A stretch of DNA of 41,307 nucleotides, taken from the NCBI GenBank assembly GCA_027028505.1, contig JALVJE010000038.1:1-41307 (forward strand). The letters are read 5' to 3'. The notes beneath the pieces were generated by a model. It saw nothing but the letters and a program-made list of their open reading frames with translations. It did no database searches and had not been told where the DNA came from. Shown here piece after piece: positions 7,408-14,509 of the stretch. Each line of letters starts with the position of its first letter. Positions within the stretch are counted from its first letter, which is position 1. The DNA comes from Bacteroidales bacterium. Its GTDB lineage: Bacteria; Bacteroidota; Bacteroidia; Bacteroidales; VadinHA17. The position numbers and the translations under genes are program-made.

Positions 7408-8012
7408 AGAACAACAGTACAAACACGGGGCTGACAGACAATGCCCGGCAGGATATGGAACTTGTTGAGAAAGCCCTCCAGGGTGATCAGCAGGCCTATT
7501 CCAGATTGATGAGCCGTTACCGGGATGCGATCTATTACATCCTCCTGAAGATGGTCAATAACCCCACCGATGCCGAAGACCTCACCATCGAAGCTTTCGG
7601 GAAGGCTTTCCGTAACCTCAACCAGTACACGCCGACCTTCGCCTTCAGCACCTGGCTTTTCAAGATCGCCACTAACAATTGCATCGATTTTATCCGGAAA
7701 AGAAGAGCCCTGACGATCTCCATCGACCAGGATTCAACAGACAAGGACACGCTTTCCCCCACTATCCAGGAAGAGTCGCCGGACCCGGAAGAGCAGATGA
7801 TCAAAAACCAGAAAGCCAAGCTGATGCGCGATGTGGTGAACCAGCTCAAGCCCCGCTACAAGGACCTGATCATCCTGCGTTATTTCAAGGAATACTCCTA
7901 CGAGGAGATCGCCAACGAACTGGACCTCCCCCTGGGCACCGTAAAGGCCCAGCTTTTCCGTGCCAAAGAGTTGCTCTACTCTATCATGAAGAAAAAAGAG
8001 AGCAGACCGTGA
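7404..8012 (+). CDS. RNA polymerase sigma factor, ECF (sigma-70 family)
   Basis: 202 residues. Region 2 is recognisable in LMSRYRDAIYYILLKMV, DAEDLTIEAFGKAFRNL and FSTWLFKIATNNCIDFIRKR. After a short acidic linker (QEESPDPEEQ), region 4 has RYKDLIILRYFKEYSYEEIA followed by NELDLPLGTVKAQLFRAKEL, a helix-turn-helix for the -35 element. No anti-sigma gene is adjacent. Instead it lies between a glycosyltransferase and rsmG, overlapping both. Such ECF factors with housekeeping neighbours are common in Bacteroidota and their signals are often unknown. Confidence 0.92.
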   Translation: MKNNSTNTGLTDNARQDMELVEKALQGDQQAYSRLMSRYRDAIYYILLKMVNNPTDAEDLTIEAFGKAFRNLNQYTPTFAFSTWLFKIATNNCIDFIRKRRALTISIDQDSTDKDTLSPTIQEESPDPEEQMIKNQKAKLMRDVVNQLKPRYKDLIILRYFKEYSYEEIANELDLPLGTVKAQLFRAKELLYSIMKKKESRP

Positions 8013-8029
8013 AGAAGCTCGATGCTCGA

Positions 8030-8683
8030 ATGGCGAAGGGCGAAAGAATAAAAGACACTAACGGAGTTAAAATTATCCGCAAATACTTTCCTTCCCTCAC
8101 CCTCCGTCAGGAAGAGATGCTGGAGCAGGTGGCTGAGGGGCTGCGCTTCTGGAACGACCGTATCAATGTGATCTCGCGGAAAGATATCGCTAATCTCTGG
8201 GAGCATCACATCCTGCACTCCCTGACCATAGCTGCTTTTTTCCCGTTCCCTGCCGGCAGCCGCATCATCGATATCGGCACAGGAGGCGGCCTGCCGGGAC
8301 TCCCTCTGGCCATCCTCTTCCCTGACAGCCGTTTTGTCCTGCTCGACAGCATTGGAAAAAAGATCAAAGTGGTCCGGGAGCTGATCACCCTCACCGGCCT
8401 GAAGAATGCAGAAGGAATACAGGAACGGGCAGAAAAGATGCGGGGATCCTACGATTTTGTTACAGGCCGGGGGGTCACCCGCTTCAACCGTTTCTGGGCC
8501 ACCACCCGCCACCTGCTGAAAAAGCCTGACCCTGACCGGCCGGGAGGGATCCTCTACCTCACGGGAGGACAAAGTGGTGAAGAGATCCGGGTACCAGGGA
8601 AAAAGGTGGAAAAGATCGCCCTCGCCAGCCGATTCGAAGAACCTTTCTTTGCAACCAAAGAACTCCTGTGGCTGCAAACCTGA
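8030..8683 (+). CDS. rsmG: 16S rRNA (guanine-527-N7)-methyltransferase
   Basis: SAM-dependent methylase of 16S rRNA G527. The family opening is seen in [20 protein letters not shown] and [20 protein letters not shown], the SAM-binding loop in [16 protein letters not shown], then [18 protein letters not shown] and [13 protein letters not shown]. From the ATG at 8030 the protein has 217 residues. An in-frame GTG at 8009 overlaps the sigma-factor stop (GTGA) and would add seven residues; it is a real alternative because it would couple translation to the upstream gene. The frame is open much further upstream, but that part is the shadow of the sigma gene. Confidence 0.92.
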   Translation: MAKGERIKDTNGVKIIRKYFPSLTLRQEEMLEQVAEGLRFWNDRINVISRKDIANLWEHHILHSLTIAAFFPFPAGSRIIDIGTGGGLPGLPLAILFPDSRFVLLDSIGKKIKVVRELITLTGLKNAEGIQERAEKMRGSYDFVTGRGVTRFNRFWATTRHLLKKPDPDRPGGILYLTGGQSGEEIRVPGKKVEKIALASRFEEPFFATKELLWLQT

Positions 8684-8700
8684 AAGTTTGGGATTTTTAT

Positions 8701-8730
8701 TTTGCGGAATAAAAAAAAACATTACTTTTG
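8701..8730 (+). promoter_or_regulatory. Promoter for rpmH
   Basis: TTTG (8701-8704), an 18-base spacer and TACTTTTG (8723-8730) make a near-ideal Bacteroidota promoter. The start site would be about 8736, giving a leader of nearly 60 bases that contains the hairpin at 8747-8769. Confidence 0.7.
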
Positions 8731-8746
8731 CAACCTGTTTTGAAAA

Positions 8747-8769
8747 ACCCCAACGGGTTGTTTTTTTAA
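8747..8769 (+). terminator. Terminator-like hairpin in the rpmH leader (possible attenuator)
   Basis: AACCC-CAAC-GGGTT forms a five-pair stem with a tetraloop, extended after one mismatch by A-T pairs, and is followed at once by GTTTTTTT. It lies downstream of the rpmH promoter and upstream of the rpmH ATG. It therefore either ends rsmG read-through weakly or attenuates rpmH transcription. Confidence 0.45.
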
Positions 8770-8792
8770 CCGGAACATTAAGATACCAGGAT

Positions 8793-8951
8793 ATGAAAAG
8801 GACATTCCAGCCTTCAAAACGCAAGAGAAAGAACAAACACGGTTTCCGTGAGAGAATGGCATCGGTGAGCGGACGCAAGGTGCTGGCACGCCGCCGCCAG
8901 AGAGGCCGCAAGAAACTGAGCGTTTCCGACGAGCCCAGGCATAAGGTCTGA
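8793..8951 (+). CDS. rpmH: 50S ribosomal protein L34
   Basis: 52-residue, highly basic protein beginning [20 protein letters not shown], followed by [20 protein letters not shown]. This is diagnostic for L34 of the large ribosomal subunit. The ATG at 8793 follows AGGAT. The C-terminal tail ([12 protein letters not shown]) is a few residues longer than in Escherichia coli, as in other Bacteroidota. It has its own promoter at 8701-8730 and a terminator at 8994-9032. It is not next to dnaA or rnpA, the classical position, which is not unusual in this phylum. Confidence 0.97.
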   Translation: MKRTFQPSKRKRKNKHGFRERMASVSGRKVLARRRQRGRKKLSVSDEPRHKV

Positions 8952-8993
8952 GGCCCGCGGTCCGCATAATCTGATAAAGCAACGATCAAAAAG

Positions 8994-9032
8994 AAGCAGG
9001 AACCGGATCCTATCCGTGTTCTGCTTTTTTTT
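8994..9032 (+). terminator. Rho-independent terminator after rpmH
   Basis: GAAGCAGGAACCGGAT pairs with ATCCGTGTTCTGC, with one bulge on each side, and is followed by eight T residues (9025-9032). It ends the rpmH transcript. Confidence 0.75.
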
Positions 9033-9067
9033 ATGCTCCCATTTCCTCCTTCCCCCGTTCATCCTTG

Positions 9068-9124
9068 CCCGCCATAGCTGATTCCTGAGTAGCTGCAAGC
9101 GTACCGAAGGACAGCGAAGGCGGG
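9068..9124. repeat. GC-bounded inverted-repeat element
   Basis: The segment starts CCCGCC and ends GGCGGG and holds internal AGCT repeats (ATAGCTGATT and GTAGCTGCAAGC). It is bounded on both sides by CATCCTT-type words. It looks like a relative of the intergenic hairpin elements at 6133 and 21418, but similarity to the 26-bp units is limited to the ends. Confidence 0.4.
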
Positions 9125-9170
9125 ATTCATCCTTCATCGTTCTTCCTTCTTTTTTTCTCCCGGATAATTT

Positions 9171-9178
9171 TATCTTTG
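9171..9178 (+). promoter_or_regulatory. Promoter -7 box for the PASTA gene
   Basis: TATCTTTG is a perfect TAnnTTTG box 41 bases before the PASTA-protein ATG. Upstream is a pyrimidine-rich tract and no clear TTTG. Confidence 0.55.
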
Positions 9179-9218
9179 CCATCACGTTTATGTAAACAGG
9201 ACTATCAATATCTCCGGT

Positions 9219-10070
9219 ATGAGTTTGGGACGTTTTCTTCTGAGCAAAACCTTTTTCAAAAACCTTTTTTACGCGATCCTCATCTCGGTGGGTCTGCTGT
9301 TGCTCACCCTGCTCTGGCTGAAGATCTACACGCGCCACGGCCAGAAAAAACAGGTACCGGACTTTTATGCCCGTACCCTGGATGAATGCCGGACACTGGC
9401 CGCCAAAAACAAATTCGTCCTGGTTGTACAGGATTCGGTATATACCCACGAGGTGCCTCCCGGGGCGGTGGTGGAACAAAATCCCAAAGCAGGATACCAG
9501 GTCAAGAAAGGCCGTAAGATCTTTCTGATCATCAATGCCATGCAACCGGAGGTGGTACCGGTGCCTTATGTCGTAGGATACTCCCTGCGCCAGGCCAAGG
9601 CCCTCCTCGAGGCGGACGGTTTTCATGTGGGCAGGATCACCTATGTCCCTGATCTGGGGATCAACAACGTGCTGAAAGAGATGATCGACACTACAGAACT
9701 GCACGCCGGCGATTCCCTGGTCAAAGGAACGGAGATCGACCTGGTGCTGGGCAAAGGCCTCAGCAACCAGAAGACCATCCTGCCCGACTTCACGGGGATG
9801 AACCTGAAAAAAGCCGAAGAGACCATCATCAGTACTGCCCTGAACATGGGGGCTGCTGTTTACGATACTACGGTACACAACGCTGATGACTCGGCCCAGG
9901 CATTTGTATGGAAACAGAATCCCGTCTACGAGGAGGACAAGCGGGTGCCCATAGGCAGCCCGGTCTACCTGTGGCTCTCCCTCGACTCCGCCCTCCTGCC
10001 CGTGGATTCTACGCTGCTTGAAGAACCGGTCGATACGATCCCGGAAACTACCAAACCGGATGAAAAATAG
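9219..10070 (+). CDS. PASTA-domain membrane protein
   Basis: 283 residues: a short cytoplasmic N-terminus, one membrane helix (about 17-36, ILISVGLLLLTLLWLKIY), then three extracytoplasmic PASTA repeats (about 42-108, 113-178, 185-255) with typical VPYVVGYSLRQAKALLEADG and LPDFTGMNLKKAEE openings and VVEQNPKAG or VWKQNPV closings. The tail is acidic and Pro/Thr-rich. PASTA domains bind uncrosslinked peptidoglycan or muropeptides. There is no kinase or penicillin-binding domain, so it is a stand-alone PASTA protein. Its gene overlaps the next by 11 bases and lies near ddl and rluD, a neighbourhood seen in many Bacteroidota. A role in sensing or binding peptidoglycan is an inference. Confidence 0.9.
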   Translation: MSLGRFLLSKTFFKNLFYAILISVGLLLLTLLWLKIYTRHGQKKQVPDFYARTLDECRTLAAKNKFVLVVQDSVYTHEVPPGAVVEQNPKAGYQVKKGRKIFLIINAMQPEVVPVPYVVGYSLRQAKALLEADGFHVGRITYVPDLGINNVLKEMIDTTELHAGDSLVKGTEIDLVLGKGLSNQKTILPDFTGMNLKKAEETIISTALNMGAAVYDTTVHNADDSAQAFVWKQNPVYEEDKRVPIGSPVYLWLSLDSALLPVDSTLLEEPVDTIPETTKPDEK

Positions 10071-11925
10071 ACTCCTGACCATATTCCTTTCCCTCCTGCC
10101 CCTTTTTGCTCTGGCCCAGGAAAAGGTGGTACCCCTGCAGGTCAATGGGGAGGTCCGGCAGTTGTGGGAACACCGCTCGACGGCCAAGAGCCGTCTGGCC
10201 GCCGACACGCTCTCCCTGCCTTTCATGGATGATTTCTCCTCGCTCTCCGGCTATCCCGATCAGCGGTTGTGGAGCGACAGCAATGTCTATGTCAACGGCA
10301 CCTATGGCGTCGACCCCCCGACCCTCGGTGTCGCCACACTGGATGCCATCGATAAAAAAGGTCAGCTCTACCCGGATGCTATCCATTTCCCCTTCATCGC
10401 CGACCACCTCACCTCCCGCCCTCTCGACCTGGACTATCCACCTGCCGCCAATATCTACCTGAGCTTCTTCTACCAGGCCAAAGGCATTGCCGACCCGCCG
10501 GAACGGGATGACTCCCTTTGTGTTGACCTGTGGGCTCCCCTGCAAAAAAGATGGATCACGGTCTGGAACACCGGCGGCGACACCCTCACCCCCGACACGG
10601 TCAAGCCTTTCCGGCCGGTCATCCTGCCGGTCAGCGACACGGCCTTCCTCCACAAAGGGTTCCGCTTCCGCTTCCGCAACTATGCCAGCATCTCCCCTCC
10701 GCAGAGCGACCCGGGGGCCGTAGGCAACTGCGACCAGTGGAACATCGACTATGTACTTCTGGACCGCAACCGTTTTGCGTACGATACGGTGATGCACGAC
10801 GTGGCCATCGCCAGTCCGCTTCATTCCCTGCTCAACACTTACCAGGCCATGCCCTGGAAGCAGTTCCGGGAGTCATTCCTCTCCGAAATGGGCGACTACC
10901 TGCCCCTCACCTACCGCAACAACGACACCGTGGTGCGTAATGTCACCCGCCAGTTCGTCATCGAGGACCTGTATACCGGCCAGGTGGTCCACCAGTACAC
11001 CGGCGGAGCGACCAACATGCCCCCGCACACCACTACCACCTACAACTCCACCCTGATCTACACCTACCAGTCGCCGGCCCCCGACTCGGTCACCTTCCGC
11101 GTTCGCGGCTACCTCATCTCCGACGATTTCGACCCCAAGATCAACGATACGGCGGACTATTACCAGACCTTTAAAGACTATTTTGCCTACGACGATGGCA
11201 GCGCCGAGGCCGGTTACGGCGTAAGCGGCACCGGTACCTCCAACACGGCCGTGGCCATACGTTTTCATTCCTTCCGCCAGGATACTCTGCGCGGGGTGCG
11301 TCTCTATTTCAATGAGGCTTACGAGCAGGCCAACCATACCTCTTTTAACATCGGTGTGTGGAACGATGACCTGGGCAACCCCGGCGAGCTGCTCTACATG
11401 CAATACAGCGTTATGCCCGCCTTTACCGACAGCCTTAACCGTTTTGTCGAATACCGGTTCGACTCACTCGTCATTGTTCCGGAGGGGGATTTTCATGTAG
11501 GCTGGCGGCAAAATTCCGAAGTTTTCCTGAATATCGGTTTCGACCTCAACCTCGATCACAGTGACAAGGTACGGTTCCTATTCAACGGGCAGTGGTGGCC
11601 CTCGGCCATCAAAGGCACGATCATGCTACGGCCCGTGACGGGCAGTGATGTGATCACCTCTGCCCCTCCGCCGCCCGTAGCATCACAGCCTTCGTGGCGG
11701 GTTTATCCCCTGCCGGCCTCCGGACTCCTGCATATCGATTATGGTGACACTCCCCCGTCCGACGCCACCTATCTGCTGTTCGACCTCTCAGGCCGGGCAG
11801 TCTTCGAGCACCGGGGCTTTACCCGGGAGATCCTCCTGCCCACCCTGCGCAACGGTCTTTACCTGCTGGTGATCCGGCAGGGGGATCAGGCCGTTTTCAG
11901 CACCAGGGTCCCTGTCCTGCACTAA
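10060..11925 (+). CDS. Secreted protein with type IX secretion C-terminal sorting domain
   Basis: 621 residues from the ATG at 10060, which overlaps the PASTA stop by 11 bases. A clear signal peptide (MKNRLLTIFLSLLPLFALAQ) is followed by beta-rich extracellular sequence with no domain I can name; it is rich in Asp, Tyr and Thr, and PFMDDFSSLSGYPDQRLW resembles exported Bacteroidota surface proteins. The last 75 residues (WRVYPLPASGLLHIDYG, LLFDLSGRAVFEH, LRNGLYLLVIRQG) are a type A T9SS sorting domain. The protein should cross the outer membrane through the type IX system and be anchored or released. Coupled translation with the PASTA gene suggests a cell-surface role. Confidence 0.88.
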   Translation: MKNRLLTIFLSLLPLFALAQEKVVPLQVNGEVRQLWEHRSTAKSRLAADTLSLPFMDDFSSLSGYPDQRLWSDSNVYVNGTYGVDPPTLGVATLDAIDKKGQLYPDAIHFPFIADHLTSRPLDLDYPPAANIYLSFFYQAKGIADPPERDDSLCVDLWAPLQKRWITVWNTGGDTLTPDTVKPFRPVILPVSDTAFLHKGFRFRFRNYASISPPQSDPGAVGNCDQWNIDYVLLDRNRFAYDTVMHDVAIASPLHSLLNTYQAMPWKQFRESFLSEMGDYLPLTYRNNDTVVRNVTRQFVIEDLYTGQVVHQYTGGATNMPPHTTTTYNSTLIYTYQSPAPDSVTFRVRGYLISDDFDPKINDTADYYQTFKDYFAYDDGSAEAGYGVSGTGTSNTAVAIRFHSFRQDTLRGVRLYFNEAYEQANHTSFNIGVWNDDLGNPGELLYMQYSVMPAFTDSLNRFVEYRFDSLVIVPEGDFHVGWRQNSEVFLNIGFDLNLDHSDKVRFLFNGQWWPSAIKGTIMLRPVTGSDVITSAPPPPVASQPSWRVYPLPASGLLHIDYGDTPPSDATYLLFDLSGRAVFEHRGFTREILLPTLRNGLYLLVIRQGDQAVFSTRVPVLH

Positions 11926-11936
11926 AAACCACCGTC

Positions 11937-12965
11937 ATGGCTGAAGAGCTTAACGAACAGCAGGAACTATATGAACACCATCGTTTTGTCGTCGACCCCG
12001 GGCAGAGCCTCCTGCGCATCGACAAGTATCTGCTGAACAAGCTGGAGAACGTGAGCCGCACGCGCATACAGCATGCCGCCACGGCCGGCAACATCCTGGT
12101 GGACGGCAAGGCCGTCAAACCCTCCTACCGTGTCAAGCCCGGCGAGGTGATCACCATCGTCCTGCCTCACCCACCACGCGAGACAGAGATCATCCCCGAG
12201 GACATACCCCTCGACATCCTCTATGAAGATGACGACCTGCTGGTGGTCAACAAGCCGGCCGGCATGGTGGTTCACCCCGGCTACGGCAACTACAGCGGCA
12301 CCCTTGTCAATGCCCTGGCCTGGCACCTGAAGGATGTGCCGGGGTTCAACAAAGGAGACATACGTGCCGGTCTGGTCCACCGCATCGACAAGAACACCAC
12401 CGGCATCCTGGTGGTGGCTAAAAACGAGATCGCCCAGAACAAGCTGGCCAGACAGTTTTTCTATCACACCATACATCGCCGCTATACGGCCATCGTCTGG
12501 GGCATCCCCCCGGAAAAGGAAGGGACCATCATAGGCCATGTGGGACGCAACCCCAAAGACCGTACGAAGATGTACGTCTTCCCCGACGGCAGCCAGGGCA
12601 AAGAAGCCGTCACCCATTACCGCGTGCTGGAAGAACTGGGCTACGTCAGCGTGGTGGAATGCCGTCTCGAGACCGGCCGCACCCACCAGATCCGTGTACA
12701 CTTCCGGCACATCCGGCACCCCCTCTTCAATGACGCCGAGTACGGAGGCGACAGAATACTTAAAGGTACCACCTTCAGCAAATACCAGCAATTCGTCAGG
12801 AACTGCTTTAAGATCCTCCCCCGCCAGGCCCTCCACGCCCGCTCTCTGGAATTCGTGCATCCCAGCACCGGAAAGACCCTGTCCTTCGAATCCCCCCTGC
12901 CCGAAGATATGCAGCAAGTCATCGAGAAATGGCGAAACTATCTGGAAGGGCGAAGGGAAGGATGA
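11937..12965 (+). CDS. rluD: RluA/RluD-family 23S rRNA pseudouridine synthase
   Basis: 342 residues. An N-terminal S4 RNA-binding domain (LLRIDKYLLNKLENVSRTRI, NILVDGKAVKPSYRVKPGEV) is followed by the catalytic domain with DDDLLVVNKPAGMVVHPG and the signature HRIDKNTTGILVVAK, whose Asp (residue 151) is the catalytic residue. RTHQIRVHFRHIRHPL and PRQALHARSLEFVHP are further RluD-type motifs. It should make pseudouridines in helix 69 of 23S rRNA or a related site. It starts 11 bases after the T9SS gene. The last residues (EGRREG) merge into a GAAGGGCGAAGGGAAGGATGA repeat. Exact RNA target among RluA, RluC and RluD is inferred from overall resemblance. Confidence 0.9.
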   Translation: MAEELNEQQELYEHHRFVVDPGQSLLRIDKYLLNKLENVSRTRIQHAATAGNILVDGKAVKPSYRVKPGEVITIVLPHPPRETEIIPEDIPLDILYEDDDLLVVNKPAGMVVHPGYGNYSGTLVNALAWHLKDVPGFNKGDIRAGLVHRIDKNTTGILVVAKNEIAQNKLARQFFYHTIHRRYTAIVWGIPPEKEGTIIGHVGRNPKDRTKMYVFPDGSQGKEAVTHYRVLEELGYVSVVECRLETGRTHQIRVHFRHIRHPLFNDAEYGGDRILKGTTFSKYQQFVRNCFKILPRQALHARSLEFVHPSTGKTLSFESPLPEDMQQVIEKWRNYLEGRREG

Positions 12966-13165
12966 ACGATGAATGACGAACATTCGAATATCGAATAAAG
13001 AATTGAATTCTTTAAAAGATGAGATCGTACAGACGCAATTCATTGCGTCTCGCCCCAAATCCTGATTCAATCATCGCGTCATTAACACCCTTTCAGACTG
13101 TATTAATCGTCCACCTGGCAGGCTTTAACCTGGAACATGAAACATGGAACTTGGAACATTTTTTT
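12961..13165. repeat. Intergenic word repeats with a GACGCAA hairpin
   Basis: First part of a 351-base gap without a protein gene. It holds GATGAACGATGAATGACGAA and ATTCGAATATCGAAT (12961-13000), the perfect hairpin AGACGCAA-TTCA-TTGCGTCT (13031-13050), and GGAACATGAAACATGGAAC followed by TTGGAACAT (about 13132-13160), then a T-rich run. The GGAACATGAAACATG block recurs at 22923-22945. Confidence 0.75.
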
Positions 13166-13203
13166 GTTTTTTTCCTTTTTTTTATTATTTTCACCTAATA
13201 AAA

Positions 13204-13263
13204 AATAGGTATTTAAATATCTATTTAATTGCCTATTAAAATACCTATTTAAATAGGTATTTT
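13204..13263. promoter_or_regulatory. AT-rich palindromes upstream of the AbrB-like gene (candidate operator)
   Basis: 13238-13263 is a perfect 26-base palindrome with arms ATACCTATTT and AAATAGGTAT. The adjacent 13204-13237 segment forms a second, imperfect palindrome of the same words (AATAGGTATTTAAATA and TATTTAATTGCCTATT). A candidate -7 element TACCTTG lies at 13274-13280, so the perfect palindrome covers the place of the -33 element. Confidence 0.55.
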
Positions 13264-13316
13264 TAATTACATGTACCTTGAAAAACCCAGAATAACCTAA
13301 ACCAAAACCTATTGTT

Positions 13317-13505
13317 ATGGCCAGAAGAAAATTATCCAAGAGACACATCCGTAGTCTGCTGAAACTCGGTGGTGGCAGCAGTTACGGCATCAGTCTTCCC
13401 CGCGAGGAAGTAGAAGAGTTCGGCTGGAAAGCCAAACAGAAACTGGTAGTGGAAAAGTACGGCAACGGCCTGTTGATCCGCGACTGGAATGATGATAAAA
13501 AGTGA
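13317..13505 (+). CDS. Small AbrB/MazE/SpoVT-fold DNA-binding protein
   Basis: 62 residues beginning MARRKLSKRHIRSLLKLGGG. The segment SSYGISLPREEVEEFGWKAK followed by QKLVVEKYGNGLLIRDW (21-57) fits the swapped-hairpin AbrB fold, where a short GxSxxIxLPxE strand-loop precedes WK-x-GQKLVVE. The basic N-terminal 17 residues may add DNA contacts. No toxin gene follows, so it is not an obvious antitoxin; the next gene, 26 bases on, is ddl. The AT-rich palindromes just upstream could be its own operator, since AbrB-fold regulators bind such DNA and often autoregulate. That link is inference. Confidence 0.7.
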   Translation: MARRKLSKRHIRSLLKLGGGSSYGISLPREEVEEFGWKAKQKLVVEKYGNGLLIRDWNDDKK

Positions 13506-13531
13506 AAGATGATCGCACATAGCACTGGCAC

Positions 13532-14509
13532 ATGAAAAAGATCGCGGTCCTGGCCGGGGGGTATTCCTCCGAATACGGCATCTCGCTGAACAGTGCGGAG
13601 CAGGTGATCCGGCATCTGGACAAGAGCCTCTACGTCCCTTACCTGATCATCATCACCCGGGAGCAGTGGTACTGGGAGTCGCCGGAGGGAGAAAAGATCC
13701 CTGTCGACCGGAACGATTTTTCCATATCTGCCGGGGGTGAGAAGATCCTTTTTGACGGTGTGCTGATCGTCATCCACGGCACACCGGGCGAGGATGGCAG
13801 GTTGCAATCCTATTTCGATCTGCTGGGCATTCCCTATGCGGGTTGTGATGCGTTTGTCTCAGCGCTTACCTTCAACAAGTATGCCTGCAAGGTCTTTCTG
13901 GAGAAGTACCACATAGCCACGGCCCCTTCCCTGCTGATCCGCTACCGCAAAGGATGGATCGCTCCCGATACGGAGGGTATGAAATACCCGCTTTTTGTCA
14001 AGCCCAACACCAGCGGCTCCAGCTTCGGGGTCTCCAAAGTGCATGATCCTTCCGGGCTGACCGCCGCTATCCGGGAGGCTTTCCGCGAAAGCAACGAGGT
14101 GATCATCGAAGAGTTCATAGAAGGCACGGAGGTGTCCTGCGGGGTGCTGAAGAGTGAAAAGAATGAGATCATCTTCCCTCCTACCGAGATCGTCAGCAAG
14201 AAAGATTTCTTCGATTACGAGGCAAAGTACACCGAAGGGATGGCCGAGGAGATCACGCCGGCCCGCCTGCCGGACCATCAGCTGGAGAAGATCCGCGAGA
14301 CCGCCTCTTACATCTATTCCGTGCTGGGATGCAAAGGCGTGGTGCGCGTCGATTTTATTTTGCAGGATCACACGCCCTATTTTCTGGAGATCAACACCAT
14401 CCCCGGTCTGAGCAGGGAGAGCATCATCCCCCGTCAGGCACAGGTGTTCGGTATCGGCATGAAAGATCTGCTGAATATCGAGCTGGAAGATCTGTTCACT
14501 CAGCGCTGA
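13532..14509 (+). CDS. ddl: D-alanine--D-alanine ligase
   Basis: 325-residue ATP-grasp ligase making the D-Ala-D-Ala dipeptide for peptidoglycan. Seen: MKKIAVLAGGYSSEYGISL at the N-terminus (serine of the EHxIS-like loop replaced by SSEYGIS, as in other Bacteroidota), HGTPGEDGRLQSYFDLLGIP, YPLFVKPNTSGSSFGVSKV (ATP lysine), EVIIEEFIEGTEVSCGV, and VVRVDFILQD and FLEINTIPGLS for magnesium binding. It begins 26 bases after the AbrB-like gene and probably shares its transcript. Its 3' end overlaps the convergent gcvP gene by 14 bases. Confidence 0.95.
   Translation: MKKIAVLAGGYSSEYGISLNSAEQVIRHLDKSLYVPYLIIITREQWYWESPEGEKIPVDRNDFSISAGGEKILFDGVLIVIHGTPGEDGRLQSYFDLLGIPYAGCDAFVSALTFNKYACKVFLEKYHIATAPSLLIRYRKGWIAPDTEGMKYPLFVKPNTSGSSFGVSKVHDPSGLTAAIREAFRESNEVIIEEFIEGTEVSCGVLKSEKNEIIFPPTEIVSKKDFFDYEAKYTEGMAEEITPARLPDHQLEKIRETASYIYSVLGCKGVVRVDFILQDHTPYFLEINTIPGLSRESIIPRQAQVFGIGMKDLLNIELEDLFTQR

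Noticed and set aside
7679-8030. Longer rsmG beginning inside the sigma-factor gene
   Set aside because: The extra 117 residues are an out-of-frame shadow of the sigma factor; RsmG begins near 8030 or, with a GTG, at 8009.
8814-10226. Minus-strand open frame of 470 codons
   Set aside because: It runs antisense to rpmH, the PASTA gene and the start of the T9SS gene; it crosses two intergenic regions and a terminator.
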